The translations under genes and the position numbers were made by a program. A stretch of DNA of 64,000 bases from Allodiplogaster sudhausi (Eukaryota > Nematoda > Chromadorea > Rhabditida > Diplogasteridae). Where the stretch lies: the NCBI GenBank assembly GCA_945643635.1, contig CALZFC010000001.1, positions 663,001 through 727,000 of the forward strand, read 5' to 3'. The notes under the pieces were generated by a model, which saw only the letters and a program-made list of their open reading frames with translations, was not told the origin of the DNA and searched no databases. The stretch's first letter is position 1. Each line of letters starts with the position of its first letter. Below are positions 54,690 through 64,000 of this stretch, piece by piece.

Positions 54690-55222
54690 GTTGCCTTTGT
54701 TCGTGAACGCGGCGGCGGCTGCAGCGACGACAACTACACGGTCATGGACGCCAAATCTGTGCCACAATTCTTGATCCGCGGCCCCGACGATTGCCACTGC
54801 AATGACGATGACGTCTTCAAGGTGCCTTTTTGCCCTTACTCATCTCCTCTGGGTATCAGCTACAATCCATTTTGTCCACTTCAACATTTTTTAAATGTGT
54901 TCCTCTTTCTCTATCTTGCTTCCCTTTTTAAATCTAAATTCTTCCCTTAATTAAGTCATCTCTTAATTAAAGGCATCTCTTAACTAAAGGCTTATCTCTA
55001 ATGTCTCAGGTAAACGACATGAGCATGGTGCAAATCGGCGAGATACGCAAGATGTACGCCGGCTTCCTGCAAGAGACCTTCACGGACGCTGACAACTTTG
55101 GCGTCTCGTGTCAGCCTCGCCTTCTTTCCGCTATTGTTTCCTCCCTAGTTCAATTCTCGTCATTTCTTGAACTATCGTCCTTCATTTCCAATCCCTACTT
55201 CTTCACGACGCACGAAAATTAA

Positions 55223-55463
55223 ACTCAGCACCGTAGTCTATGTATCTACATATCTTGAATTATCGTTGTAGTCTCGCTTCTATCAAAATCACAATGCTCC
55301 CTCTCTATCTTCTGTCTCAGGGAAAAGGGCGCGAATTCAAATACGAATTTTTGGCTCCTTTAAATGGTGATATTCATCCATTCACCCAAAGCATTCACCC
55401 AATATCACTCTGGGTTACAATTTGGGTGAACGGGTGAATATCATTCTGTTTTGAATATCATCC
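55223..55463. other. Junction between scramblase and inverted kinase copy
   Basis: About 240 bases include a dispersed motif copy (55,317-55,364) and a short palindromic stretch around 55,368-55,450 (gatattcatccattcaccc against gggtgaatatca). Kinase homology starts at 55,464 with part of exon 12. The right-arm breakpoint therefore lies here. Confidence 0.55.
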
Positions 55464-55793
55464 TTTATTGCTCGGCTCGGCCACTGCGCACTCGTCTTTC
55501 GCCTTCTCACCAATGCCGTTGCCCTGCCTGTGGAATATATTTTCTTTCAAGTATTTCAAGTATTTGCCTCCCAACTCTATCTCTACATCCCTCTGCTTCT
55601 TTTCCCTCTCTCAAATTCTCTGCTTCTCTCTCAAATCTCTCGCACCGCCTCCGGAATGTCGAGGAGCGTCTGTTCGGCCTCGTGGACGAATCCTTTATTG
55701 CTCGGCTCGGCCACTGCGCACTCGTCTTTCGCCTTCTCACCAATGCCGTTGCCCTGCCTGTGGAATATATTTTCTTTCAAGTATTTCGTAAAT
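55464..55793 (-). repeat. Direct duplication of kinase exon 12 region
   Basis: About 100 bases (the atcctttattgctcggctcg stretch through ggaatatattttctttcaag) occur twice, at 55,464-55,562 and 55,690-55,793. The intact arm has one copy. Confidence 0.85.
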
Positions 55794-57191
55794 TATTGTT
55801 AATAATTTGATAACAAAAAAAAAACGTCAAAAATAGTTAGATATTTCGTTCTTTTTTATGATTCCTTAAAGGAGCACGACACTTCAATTTTTTTGTCAGG
55901 GAAAAGGACGCGAACTCAAACGCGAGTTTCTGGCTCCTACTTGTTCTCAAACGGCACGACAGCCAGATGCGCCCACTCGAACGAGCAGCTCGTTTTCTTC
56001 TGCTCGCCGAGGAGGTCGTAGAAGAGCTGCCGGATCTTGGCGTAGTCTGGAAGAAGGGCGAGAGAACATGTGAATTGGAGAGACGCTGCTCGATGTTCAG
56101 GCAAAAAGTCTCCTTTAAGGAACGCAACTTCAACAGCATATTATGGCTTCTTTTAACGATCGTACTTAATTTAATTATTTATATATTCTTTAATTTCACA
56201 GTAATTAATTAATTAATTAACTAATTAATAGTTGTACCGTACCCGGCGTCTGGAAGTAGCTGAGGCTGCTGACGTACTCGAATGCGGCACGCAGCTTGGG
56301 CGGCCCGGTCGCGAGGACGACCGCCTCCGACTCGCGCTTCACCTTCTCCGCCTTCACGCGGTCCAGCTGCTTCCTGAAGAGAGGACCGTAGGATACTGTA
56401 GCACTAAAAATGCAATGGTATTGCACACTAAAAATCAGCTAGGTTACGGAAGCAATTGGAAAACGAAACAAACCATGGAAGCGAGCCGCGGATCATCTCA
56501 TACATGACGTAGAGGAGCGAGATGAGGTCATCGTGCCTGAGGAGGTTGCTGCTTAGATAGCGAGAGAGGGAGTGAGAGAGTGGGAGAGTGGGAGAGATAG
56601 AGAGAGAGAGGAGAGGGGAGAGAGAGAGAGAATAAAGTAAGCCAACCGTCCCTGGTCCTTGCGCGAGTGCACATTGAGCGAGCAGTAGCGCGTCGTGCCT
56701 CTGAAGGGGCAATCGTGCCGCGGCGTGCGTAGCTTGGTCGTCAGCGTCTCGGAGTACTGTAATATGATAATAATACAAATAATAATAAATAATAATAAAT
56801 ATACAAATTCCAAGCTCTTCTCCCATAGTCCACCGGCTAACCCTGCATTGTGCAGTTCACCAATCGCCGCGAGAGCCTGGAGACCGACGCGCAGCGTGGA
56901 AGCCAGCGAGAAGATCTGAAAAACAACTTATGTAATTTGTATAGCACCTTCTTTCCTCTTGTAAGGCAAAGAGGCGCGAATTCAAACGTCAATTTTGGCG
57001 CCTTTAATCTTGTTCAACCTCTCCGGGCAGTCGGCGTCGAATGTCGGCGAGGGAGTAAGAGAGAAGAGTCATCACGACATAGTTGAAGTTTCGTTCCTTA
57101 ATTTTAATTTTAATGTTTATTCTACTTCTACTATATCAGCCTCATCTGTTTCTCTTTTTTTTTCAAATAAAATTTGAAAAAAGTTAACGCC

Positions 57192-57558
57192 TGTTGAGTA
57201 GATATATGAATATCTACTCTTGTTAATATGTACTATGTACATTTGTGCATGGACTCTGTGAGTCCTGTCATATTATACTCGTCTAAGTGCGACAGCAATG
57301 GTATATAAACCCTCGGCAGTCAGACTCATAGCCAGTCAGTCACTTCCCGAATCTCATTGTCACTTCCACTTATCGCCTCATCCGGTTACTTCGTGTTCCC
57401 TCATCACTTCCCTCCTTCTCCTCTCGTACAAGCGGTCGACTTTCCTTTCCCTCTTCCCTCTCTCAATAAACCCTTTCCCACTCTCGTCTCGTCTTCCACA
57501 TTCTATTCCCTGTCCCTCTGTGTGAAGGACTCATCGTCCCCTACGTGAGGACACAACA
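57192..57558 (+). mobile_element. Solo LTR related to the 42.98-46.17 kb element
   Basis: Starts TGTTGAGTAGATA and ends GAGGACACAACA, about 85-90% like the 5' and 3' LTRs by eye, with no internal sequence. Flanking pentamers are acgcc and ccgcc, one mismatch from a perfect duplication. The corresponding intron of the intact kinase (about 38,740) is uninterrupted and reads cccgccaaataaa (as reverse complement), giving the empty site. Confidence 0.88.
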
Positions 57559-59085
57559 CCGCCAAATAAAAATTTATTCGCTTACCCTGCCAATTGCGTG
57601 CAGCTTGACAGCGTGTTCGGCATGGAGGCTTGCCAGGCGTCGCAGGACGTACGCCTTAAAATGCCGCCAAATTTAAATTTGATTTTTTTTTTAGCAACGT
57701 CATCGTTTTCACCTCCATAAGCAGCGATTCGCGGTTGTCTTCAGCGCCAAGTAACTCGGCCTGCATAAATAAAAATTCAAATTTTAGTACTTGAAATCTA
57801 AAGAAGAAAATTTGCAATTTAAAAGCGACCGTATTTTCGAATGTCACAATTTTGTTCTTATTTTTAGACCTTAAGTGCAAGGTGGGGTGAGCCCTTGCGC
57901 TTGAGATCGACGACTTCGTAGACCTTGCCAAAGGCACCTTCGCCCAAGCGTCTCGCGCACTGTTAAAGAGATTGATGAGAGAGAGGGAGTGGGAGGGAGA
58001 AGAGACAGTGAGAGAGAGAGAGGGTGAAGGGAGTGAGAGAGGAGAGATAATGAGATATACAGTGGGGGAAGAGAGATAATGAGAGAGAGGGTAAAGTGTG
58101 TGATCTCGTCTTATCTGCACTTTCTTATCAATACCTGGCCACATTTTAGTTCCATCGTAGCGGTGCGTCCATCACCAAGCAAAAAATGTTCGCAGCCAAG
58201 GTGAAGACCACAAATTTGTAGCCATCGTAACAGTGTTACAGTATCCAAAAATCGTTATTTTGGTGCTACCGTACCAAGTAGCGGAGTGTGAGAATGAAGA
58301 GAGTGAGGGAGAGAGAAATAGAGAAAGAGTGAGAGTGAGTAAGGAGAGAGAGAGGGAGAGTAGGGAGAGAGGGTGAGTAAGGAAAGAGACTTAGAGAAAG
58401 AGAGTAGGCTGTCTCTCCCAATCTCTTCACGTTTCCGTACCAAGTAGCGGCTGGCCACGATGGAAGTGACGCCCATCTGAATGTTGGAGAGACGTGCGTT
58501 TGCCATCTCTAAAATGAGAAATTTTAAATTGTATTTTGAAAATATTAATCTGGTCATTATAAATAAATAATAAATATATAAATTAATTAATAATAAATAT
58601 CTATAATTAGTTAATGAAATGCCAACTTTGGTAGCCGTCGAATAAGAGAAAGGCGGAAGATCGAGAGAGTGTGAGAGAGCGAGAGAGAGAGAAGAAGCAG
58701 AACGCGAAAAAGCGTGAGAGCAGAGGAAGAGTCGACCGACCAGCGAGGGGCGACGAAAGCGAGAATGAGAGGAGAACTGAGGAATTCGAGTAATCGCAGC
58801 GCGAAACAAGCTCTTGGCAAGTGCCGAAAAAGGACAACATGATAAATTTGTGCGATAGCATGCAATTAGTACTTAAGCACCGTGGAAGTTGATTGCATAT
58901 TCAGATAATGGCGACATTGGATAATCTTATTTTAGAGAGAAAAAGAGATCGAGAGAGAGAGAGAGAGGATCGAGGATTCGAGAGGTGAGAGAGAGTTTGT
59001 GAGAATGAGAGAGCGAGAGTGAGAGAGTGAGTGAGAGAGAGGGAGGAAATAGAAAGGTGCGAGAGAGAGAAACAACCATGAGAGC

Positions 59086-59325
59086 ACAAATATTTTATTA
59101 TAATTGTCCTACTCTTATAAAGTCCACAATTCTCCTTCTTTTATCATTTCCAATTCTTCTCATTTCTCTTGAATCAGGCTTGCTCGTGTCGACGACTGTG
59201 TGTGAACTGTTTCATAATTCAAAAAAGAAGGGGAAAAGAGCCCAAGTATGTAGGTTGAATTGTTTCGAATGCGAGCGAGAACGGACTAGAAAGAAGTAGT
59301 GATTTTATCACTCGTGGACATCGTC
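59086..59325. other. Short unique segment at the kinase-arm edge
   Basis: A plus-strand frame at 59,078-59,299 has a hydrophobic stretch (STILLLLSFPILLISLESG) but no splice or family support. Arm homology to the left copy ends near 59,085. Confidence 0.4.
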
Positions 59326-60236
59326 TTAACACTTGATCGTCTCGCCGGCATGCTCGATGCGGAGCTGAACATAAGCCATGTCGTAGACTCCGTTGATGTA
59401 CTCGTTCGGGACGTCGAATTCGACGTGACGCTTGCAGCCCTGAGTTAAAATCGGAACTTTTTAAAAAATATTTTCAGTGATTTATCTTACTAAAGTCCAC
59501 CGCTTCCCTATTATAAAAACAAAAGTTGCGACCTTCTTCTTTTGCTCCTCCGTCAAATCGCAGTCGTGGATGAAGCGCACGAAGGGCTCGATCGAACCGA
59601 TCGGAAGAGTGAATATCTAAAACGTTTGCGCACAAGTCCAACTTCTCTCCCTCTCTGTTTGTCTCTTTGTCTCTCTCTCTCTCTTTGTCACTTTATTTCT
59701 CTCTCTCTTTGTCTCTTTTTCTCTCTCTCTCTCTCTCTTTGTCTCTTTGTCTGTCTCTCTTTCTCTCTCTCTCGCTCTCTTCCTCTTCTGTTCCTGTTTC
59801 TTCATCCCATTTTGCTAACCTCGTCCTCCTCGCCCGTCACCTCGAAATAGCCGTTTCTGTCCACCTTATCCTCCATGAGCATATCATTGGGGTCAACTGA
59901 AAGTGGCGCGAAATTCAAATTAGAGTCTCCAACAGCAAAATACTACTGGCCATCCCAAAAAGATGGCGGCAAGAAAATAAACAGATAAAAAGCATATTAT
60001 CGTAAATGTTTAAGAAAATATATCCAAAGTATTAAGGTTAAATAATCGACAAGAAAATTTTCATATAAAAGAAAAATAACCATACGTGTATCGTGCTCCA
60101 TGAGCTGGACCACAACGTTGACAATGCGCCTGTTGTTGCAGAGTGTCTCGCCTTTAACCCTGATAGTCTGCCTCCAGGCAGACGAGAGGGCGGAAAGGGC
60201 GAAGAGAGCAGCAAGAGAGAAGAGGAGAGAACCCAT
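59326..60236 (-). CDS. Transthyretin-like (TTL/TTR-52-type) secreted protein
   Basis: Four minus-strand exons join in frame: 60,086-60,236, 59,820-59,896, 59,533-59,616 and 59,326-59,439, giving about 141 residues. A signal peptide (MGSLLFSLAALFALSALSSA) precedes RQTIRVKGETLCNN, the typical start of the nematode transthyretin-like domain. GYFEVTGEEDE, the FIHDCDL segment and a beta-strand-rich end (DMAYVQLRIEHAGETIKC) follow, with cysteines placed as in the family. These secreted proteins are abundant in nematodes; some bind lipids or act in signalling or corpse recognition, but the role of this one is unknown. Intron 2 holds a CT/GA tract. It has no counterpart on the left arm. Splice sites are canonical and the gene looks functional. 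Confidence 0.85.
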
Positions 60237-61189
60237 CAGGACAATGTTGATTTCACATGCTTGGTCGCCTTTTATGAGGAGGATTTTTGTATAACTTCAT
60301 GTAGCTGAGGATATATGTAGTACAGAAATTCAATCAACAATGCGCATATGAGGTTTATCACATATGTATGTAAAGTCCCTATTTCACCTATTTCAAGTAC
60401 ATAAGTGAATAAAATTAACTAGATTAATTTAAATAATTTCATAGTGTTGAGAAAATTTGCTAAGTGATAGTTTGCATAAATTTGCATATTTGAACCAACA
60501 ATAAATGGATAATTAGCAAATTATAACTGCCAAATTTGTAATGTAAAGTTTATCTGGACGGCATTAATTGAATGGTGGCTAAATACAAGATGGGATGAAT
60601 TTTGACGATTCTTAGCCAGCCGGAGTCTGACGAAGTGGCCGTGGATGTATCATCATTTTTCGTTACTTCTTAAAAGTCTAACAAAACATGAAAAGCCAAA
60701 CGTAGAACTGTTTTAGTCTATTTTTTTTAATTACTACTCGGCATTTATATTCGCGCAGAGAGCGCGAACAAAGGATCCCTTCTGGAACATATTTTAGCAC
60801 ATCTCTACCTCGGTGGCTTATGTTAGGTTGAAATAGCCTCCAATAAGTCGACTTCTTTAAATACTTGAGGACATTAATTGTTACATTAATTAAGTGTTAC
60901 AGGCATATGGCATCACAATTCCAGAAAGCGTTCCTACCGAACTCTTTTGTCAGGCGTTGAAAATATTTAAAAAAATTTTAATCAAATGTGTATGTAAAAC
61001 AGTTCGGGGTTCTGAGTGCGCTTCTATTTTAAACTGAATAAATTAATAAGCCGTAGGTTTAATCTCTTCCTGAAAGAATTCCTGTCACTTTCCTTAGTAC
61101 TCGGCTGGCCGGCCGGTCGTCTCTCTCCTCCTCTCTCCTTCTCATCCCCTCTCTGTCTCCTCTCTGTCTCCTCCCGTCTCCCTCTCCAA
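60237..61189. other. Intergenic interval before gene X copy
   Basis: AT-rich, without a supported exon. Homology to the left arm resumes near 60,990 (inverted match to about 31,017-31,075). A short stretch at 60,600-60,650 resembles 35,120-35,190. Confidence 0.5.
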
Positions 61190-63654
61190 ATGTCTCAGCA
61201 CGCTCGTGGCCGTTGCTCTCCCACTCGTTCCCTTCCCTACTCGTCCCTCAACTCGGATAACCCTGACGCCGACCCCTTGGTCGACGTTCTCGTTCCGCGC
61301 TTTCCGGCTTGTCTCTTTCAGGTGGGGCAAAGAAATTTTTCCCTTTTTTAACAGTTCAATCATTAATTATCGGCCACATAATATTATGATGAGAAATGTG
61401 GTACAAAATTGTGATAGCAACAGTTTATACAGTTCTTTTTAACATAACTATGTCCCAGCACATCTCGCAGTCGCGCCTCGGCGGCCGCGCCTCTTCCTCC
61501 TCGGCCTGCACGGACGTCGCCGTCCGCCTCGCCGTCCTCCTCCACCAGCGCCAAGTGCCCTTTCCGGCGCCGCTGCCTGCGCCAGCGTCGGCAACCGGGG
61601 CCAGCTTGGTCAGAGTTTGTTGTGGGAAAAATTATTTTGGCAAATGATTTTTATTATAAAAGCCACGTAGTCAACCGTGTGCCTACGTAACTTTTGTAAT
61701 CGAAATTATTTTCAAAATACTTTTATCCAGCAAGGCACGTAAGAAATGATTTCGTTGTTTTGCCAAATGCAAATATATGGTATAATGATATAACGAGAAA
61801 CAAATAACTTATTAAAGATATTAGGTATAATTTTAGGAATCATTTTTTAAGGAAAATAAACATTTGAATATCGAATTTACCTCAGGTTACTCTTTAGCCA
61901 ATCCCTCGCACGAAGAGCCGCGTCGGCGGGCTCGTATTCTCGAGCGTCATGGAGCGACAGGGACCGGTGCGGCCTTTTCCATTCTTCCATTTCTATATCA
62001 ATCTCTCCTTCTCTTTCCCTTTCTCTCTCCTCCCTCTCTGCTGACGGCGGTGGTGGATGCGATCGTGGACGGCAACGAGCTGCACGCGGAGGCGCTCGCG
62101 ACCTGGCGCCGTGGCCTGGGCGCCAAGTTCACCGTCCCCGACGCGCTGCTCGCAACGCGCTCCGAATTCAAGGAGGTTGAGGAGTACAGTGACTTTGCTT
62201 GGAGGCACGGTAGAATATGAAGAGAATATGACTGCCTTGGATCTACAAACCTGAAGCACGAATGTGTAGCTTTAAAGGTGTAGAGATCTTTTTCTTTAAA
62301 ATTCTTTTTCTCTCTCTCTCTCATTCTCCCTCTCTCTCTCTCAGATGTACTACATCTCGGTGGTTGGTAGTTTCGTGACCGACCATCTCGCGTCGCATCT
62401 CTACAATGCCATTCACAGGTGAGAGACCCATTCATCTATCCTCCACGGCCTCTCTCTCACTCTTCCTCTGTCCCTCTCTCCGACTTTCTCGTTCTGTCTA
62501 TCTGCCTTTCTCTCTCTCCCTCTCTCCATCTCTCCCTCTCTGTCTCTCTCTTCCGCTCTATCTGTCTTTCTTTCTTTCTATCTCTCTCTTTCTCCCTCTC
62601 TTTCTCCCTTCCCTCTCTCTTTCTCTCTTTCTTTCTCTCTCCCCCACCTCCCACCCTCTCCCATTTCAGCCCCAAGACGTCCTCTGACTCTCACGTCTTC
62701 TGTGTTCTCCTCTGCCTCGAGCGTGCCATTCTCATCTCCTTCGAACGCGCGACCTCAACTCTTCTCGTCGCCGACTCGAACGCGCACCACGGCCGGCCGT
62801 ATGGGCACCCGTTTGGTGCTGACAAATTAATTAATTAATTTGATTAATTAGTTATAATTAATTTGATTAATTAGTAATAATTAATTTTATTAATTAGTTA
62901 TAATTATTACATCTTATAAATATTATTATTATAACTAATTATTATAATAATATTTCGTACACTACTGTAAGTTTATTTATGCATTCATTTATTTACCCTA
63001 AGGCACGACCGTCGCCGTCTGCCCGCTCTCTTCTCTTCCCTTCCTCGTGCTCTGGATCCGCGATCTCATCTATCCCGAGCTGCACTTCAAGCCGGAGAAG
63101 GCGTAGGTTTACAATAGACATACATATTAATACTCGAATCTAAAGTTTTATTAATTAAAAAAAAATTAAAGTTGAAAATTATATTTGCTAAGAGGTTCGA
63201 GCTCAGCGTCCTGCGCCCGTCGTGCGGCGACGCCCGGGACACGAAGCACAAGCAGTGCGCGAGCGAGCGGCCCGTCGCCTTCCGCGACCCCGATGAGGGA
63301 CACGCGACGCGACACGCGACGCTCTTTCAGAACAAGGTGACACAGAGGTAGTTTGTGAGAATTATCACTCTTTCTTAATATTCTTTTTGAAAGCTACGAA
63401 TAACTTATTTTACAAAAATAATTATGTGTAATTTAAGTGATTCATATAAATTACAGTATAATTGACGAATCCAAGTTTACTGTAACTTGTACATATATGA
63501 ATCACTTAAATTCACTCGTATATGAGTCACATAAATGTATTCCTCCCTCATCTCAGCCTCCCCCCCCCCACTCAACGCGGCCGAAGTGGAAGCGCGTCAA
63601 GCGGAGCAGCGCCAGCGCGCCAAGCGAATCGCCGAGATCTGCCGCCTCTGCTAG
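61190..63654 (+). pseudogene. Gene X copy, inactivated
   Basis: All nine exons have counterparts: 61,190-61,321, 61,459-61,608, 61,898-61,966, about 62,041-62,175, 62,345-62,418, 62,670-62,815, 63,003-63,106, 63,193-63,347 and 63,557-63,654. Exons 1-3 and 5-6 keep length and frame. Four defects are visible. The acceptor AG of exon 4 is missing. Exon 6 reads ADSNAHHGR where the intact copy has ADSHAHHGR. Exon 7 ends GCG TAG instead of GCG CAG. The C-run in exon 9 is 10 long instead of 6, shifting the frame. The Cys of SSSSACT is retained. It should not produce the full protein. Confidence 0.78.
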
Positions 63655-64000
63655 GCGTCATTTCAATTTCCCGCCGGAAAGGAAGTTTTGGCGCCAAAAC
63701 CAAGTTTCCCGCGAGCGCGTGAAAATCGACCTTGCTTCCGCTGTCTTCTTTCACTTTCACTGATCCAGCAACTTGTTCATTAACTCACCATACATGAATC
63801 GACGACTCCCTTGGCCTTCTTAGAACTTTGAACAACCTCGATGGCTAATTACTGACAAATAAAGAGAATGCTCGATGGAATATGTCTGTGAAAAGAAGAC
63901 GAAGAAACTTATAGTAAAGAAAAGTATGAAGAAAAACAGTTGCGCAATCTTCATTTAATGGTCATTGAAGCCGAAATACATATATATGTAAAGAGAGTTT
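63655..64000. other. Downstream flank of gene X copy
   Basis: Diverged inverted match to 27,720-28,050. Contains a palindromic E2F-like word ttttggcgccaaaa (63,685-63,698). No gene. Confidence 0.55.

Larger units (their letters stand above)
51409..55222 (+). pseudogene. Phospholipid scramblase, probably truncated at its 3' end
   Basis: Pieces follow PLSCR order. A Pro-rich N-terminus (first exon 51,409-51,460, MYYNQQPGHTPRYPPTA; last repeat 52,685-52,759). 52,973-53,061: PPSLAYLANIDGLLVQQ. 53,180-53,257: ELEPLDILLGYETANKY. 53,589-53,684: GPNRSFVMHVIDNMG. 54,218-54,298: CFDQELIRIESPAGN. 54,690-54,821: VAFVRERGGGC to CHCNDDDVFK. From 55,010: LQETFTDADNFGV, the calcium-binding loop. Scramblases move phospholipids between membrane leaflets. 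After the loop, the expected Pro-Leu-Asp segment and single membrane helix are replaced by an unrelated serine-rich tail ending at 55,222, close to the junction with the inverted kinase copy. Several Pro-rich repeat exons have also lost donors. Confidence 0.75.
55464..58506 (-). pseudogene. TTBK-like kinase copy lacking the catalytic exon
   Basis: Minus-strand exons equivalent to exons 1-6 and 8-12 of the intact copy are all present at the same lengths: 58,441-58,506, 57,870-57,959, 57,713-57,760, 57,586-57,654, 57,019-57,096, 56,842-56,915, 56,647-56,756, 56,474-56,548, 56,243-56,373, 55,941-56,046 and 55,646-55,757. Exon 7, with HRDIKPPN and the DFG motif, is cleanly deleted between 56,757 and 56,841. 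Because exon 7 is 103 bases, skipping it also shifts the frame. Exons 13-16 are absent. A partial second exon 12 lies at 55,464-55,533. A solo LTR occupies intron 4. It cannot make an active kinase. Confidence 0.88.
55460..64000 (-). repeat. Right arm of large inverted duplication
   Basis: Mirror image of 27,720-40,800, carrying the kinase copy (minus) and the gene X copy (plus), with homologous introns and flanks. The homology runs to the end of the window, so its outer limit is unknown. Unlike the left arm, both duplicated genes are broken. A solo LTR and a transthyretin-like gene are unique to this arm. Confidence 0.85.

Noticed and set aside
1..64000. Spliced-leader RNA, 5S rRNA, tRNA or CRISPR array
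   Set aside because: None of the diagnostic sequences was found; regular direct repeats here are minisatellite or exon duplications.

Overview
The window is eukaryotic and almost certainly from a nematode. The best evidence is two U4 snRNA genes of nematode type, a transthyretin-like secreted gene, a tau-tubulin-kinase-like kinase with short GT-AG introns, an F-box gene, a phospholipid scramblase, and the dense palindromic TTAA- and TA-flanked elements and TACGGTAG-like words common in rhabditid genomes. Genus cannot be fixed from sequence alone. All multi-exon models were assembled by eye from splice signals, open frames and paralogue comparison. Family names rest on remembered motifs, not on a search.

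Positions 1-16,300 and 22,850-24,740 hold a duplicated array of six short RNA-polymerase-III RPC6 (RPC34/POLR3F)-like genes or remnants: four on the minus strand, two on the plus strand. Two (5.5-7.9 kb and 10.4-14.25 kb) can be read as intact short proteins; the rest are broken. Two U4 genes lie inside the array, and their surroundings are duplicated with them. Introns of the array are filled with foldback, hAT-like and TTAA elements. From 16.4 to 22.2 kb come an intact F-box gene (minus), an orphan arginine/glycine-rich coding piece and a damaged endosomal-type syntaxin gene. A small secreted beta/gamma-crystallin-like gene sits at 26.5-27.4 kb.

The right-hand 37 kb is organised by a large inverted duplication. 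The left arm (about 27.7-40.8 kb) carries gene X, a 374-residue putative cysteine-peptidase-like protein (minus), and an apparently complete TTBK-like kinase of 499 residues (plus). The right arm (about 55.46 kb to beyond the window end) carries both genes in mirror order, but both copies are broken. The kinase copy lacks the exon with the catalytic loop and DFG motif. The X copy has a stop, a frameshift and loss of the proposed catalytic His. Between or beside the arms lie two deleted LTR retrotransposons (32.6-34.7 and 42.98-46.17 kb), a solo LTR, a TA foldback element, a hypothetical minus-strand gene, a scramblase gene cut short next to the arm junction, and an intact transthyretin-like gene.

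No operon or metabolic pathway is evident. The window looks like fast-evolving gene-family and transposon territory. (GA)n/(CT)n tracts line many introns and produce many spurious open frames.
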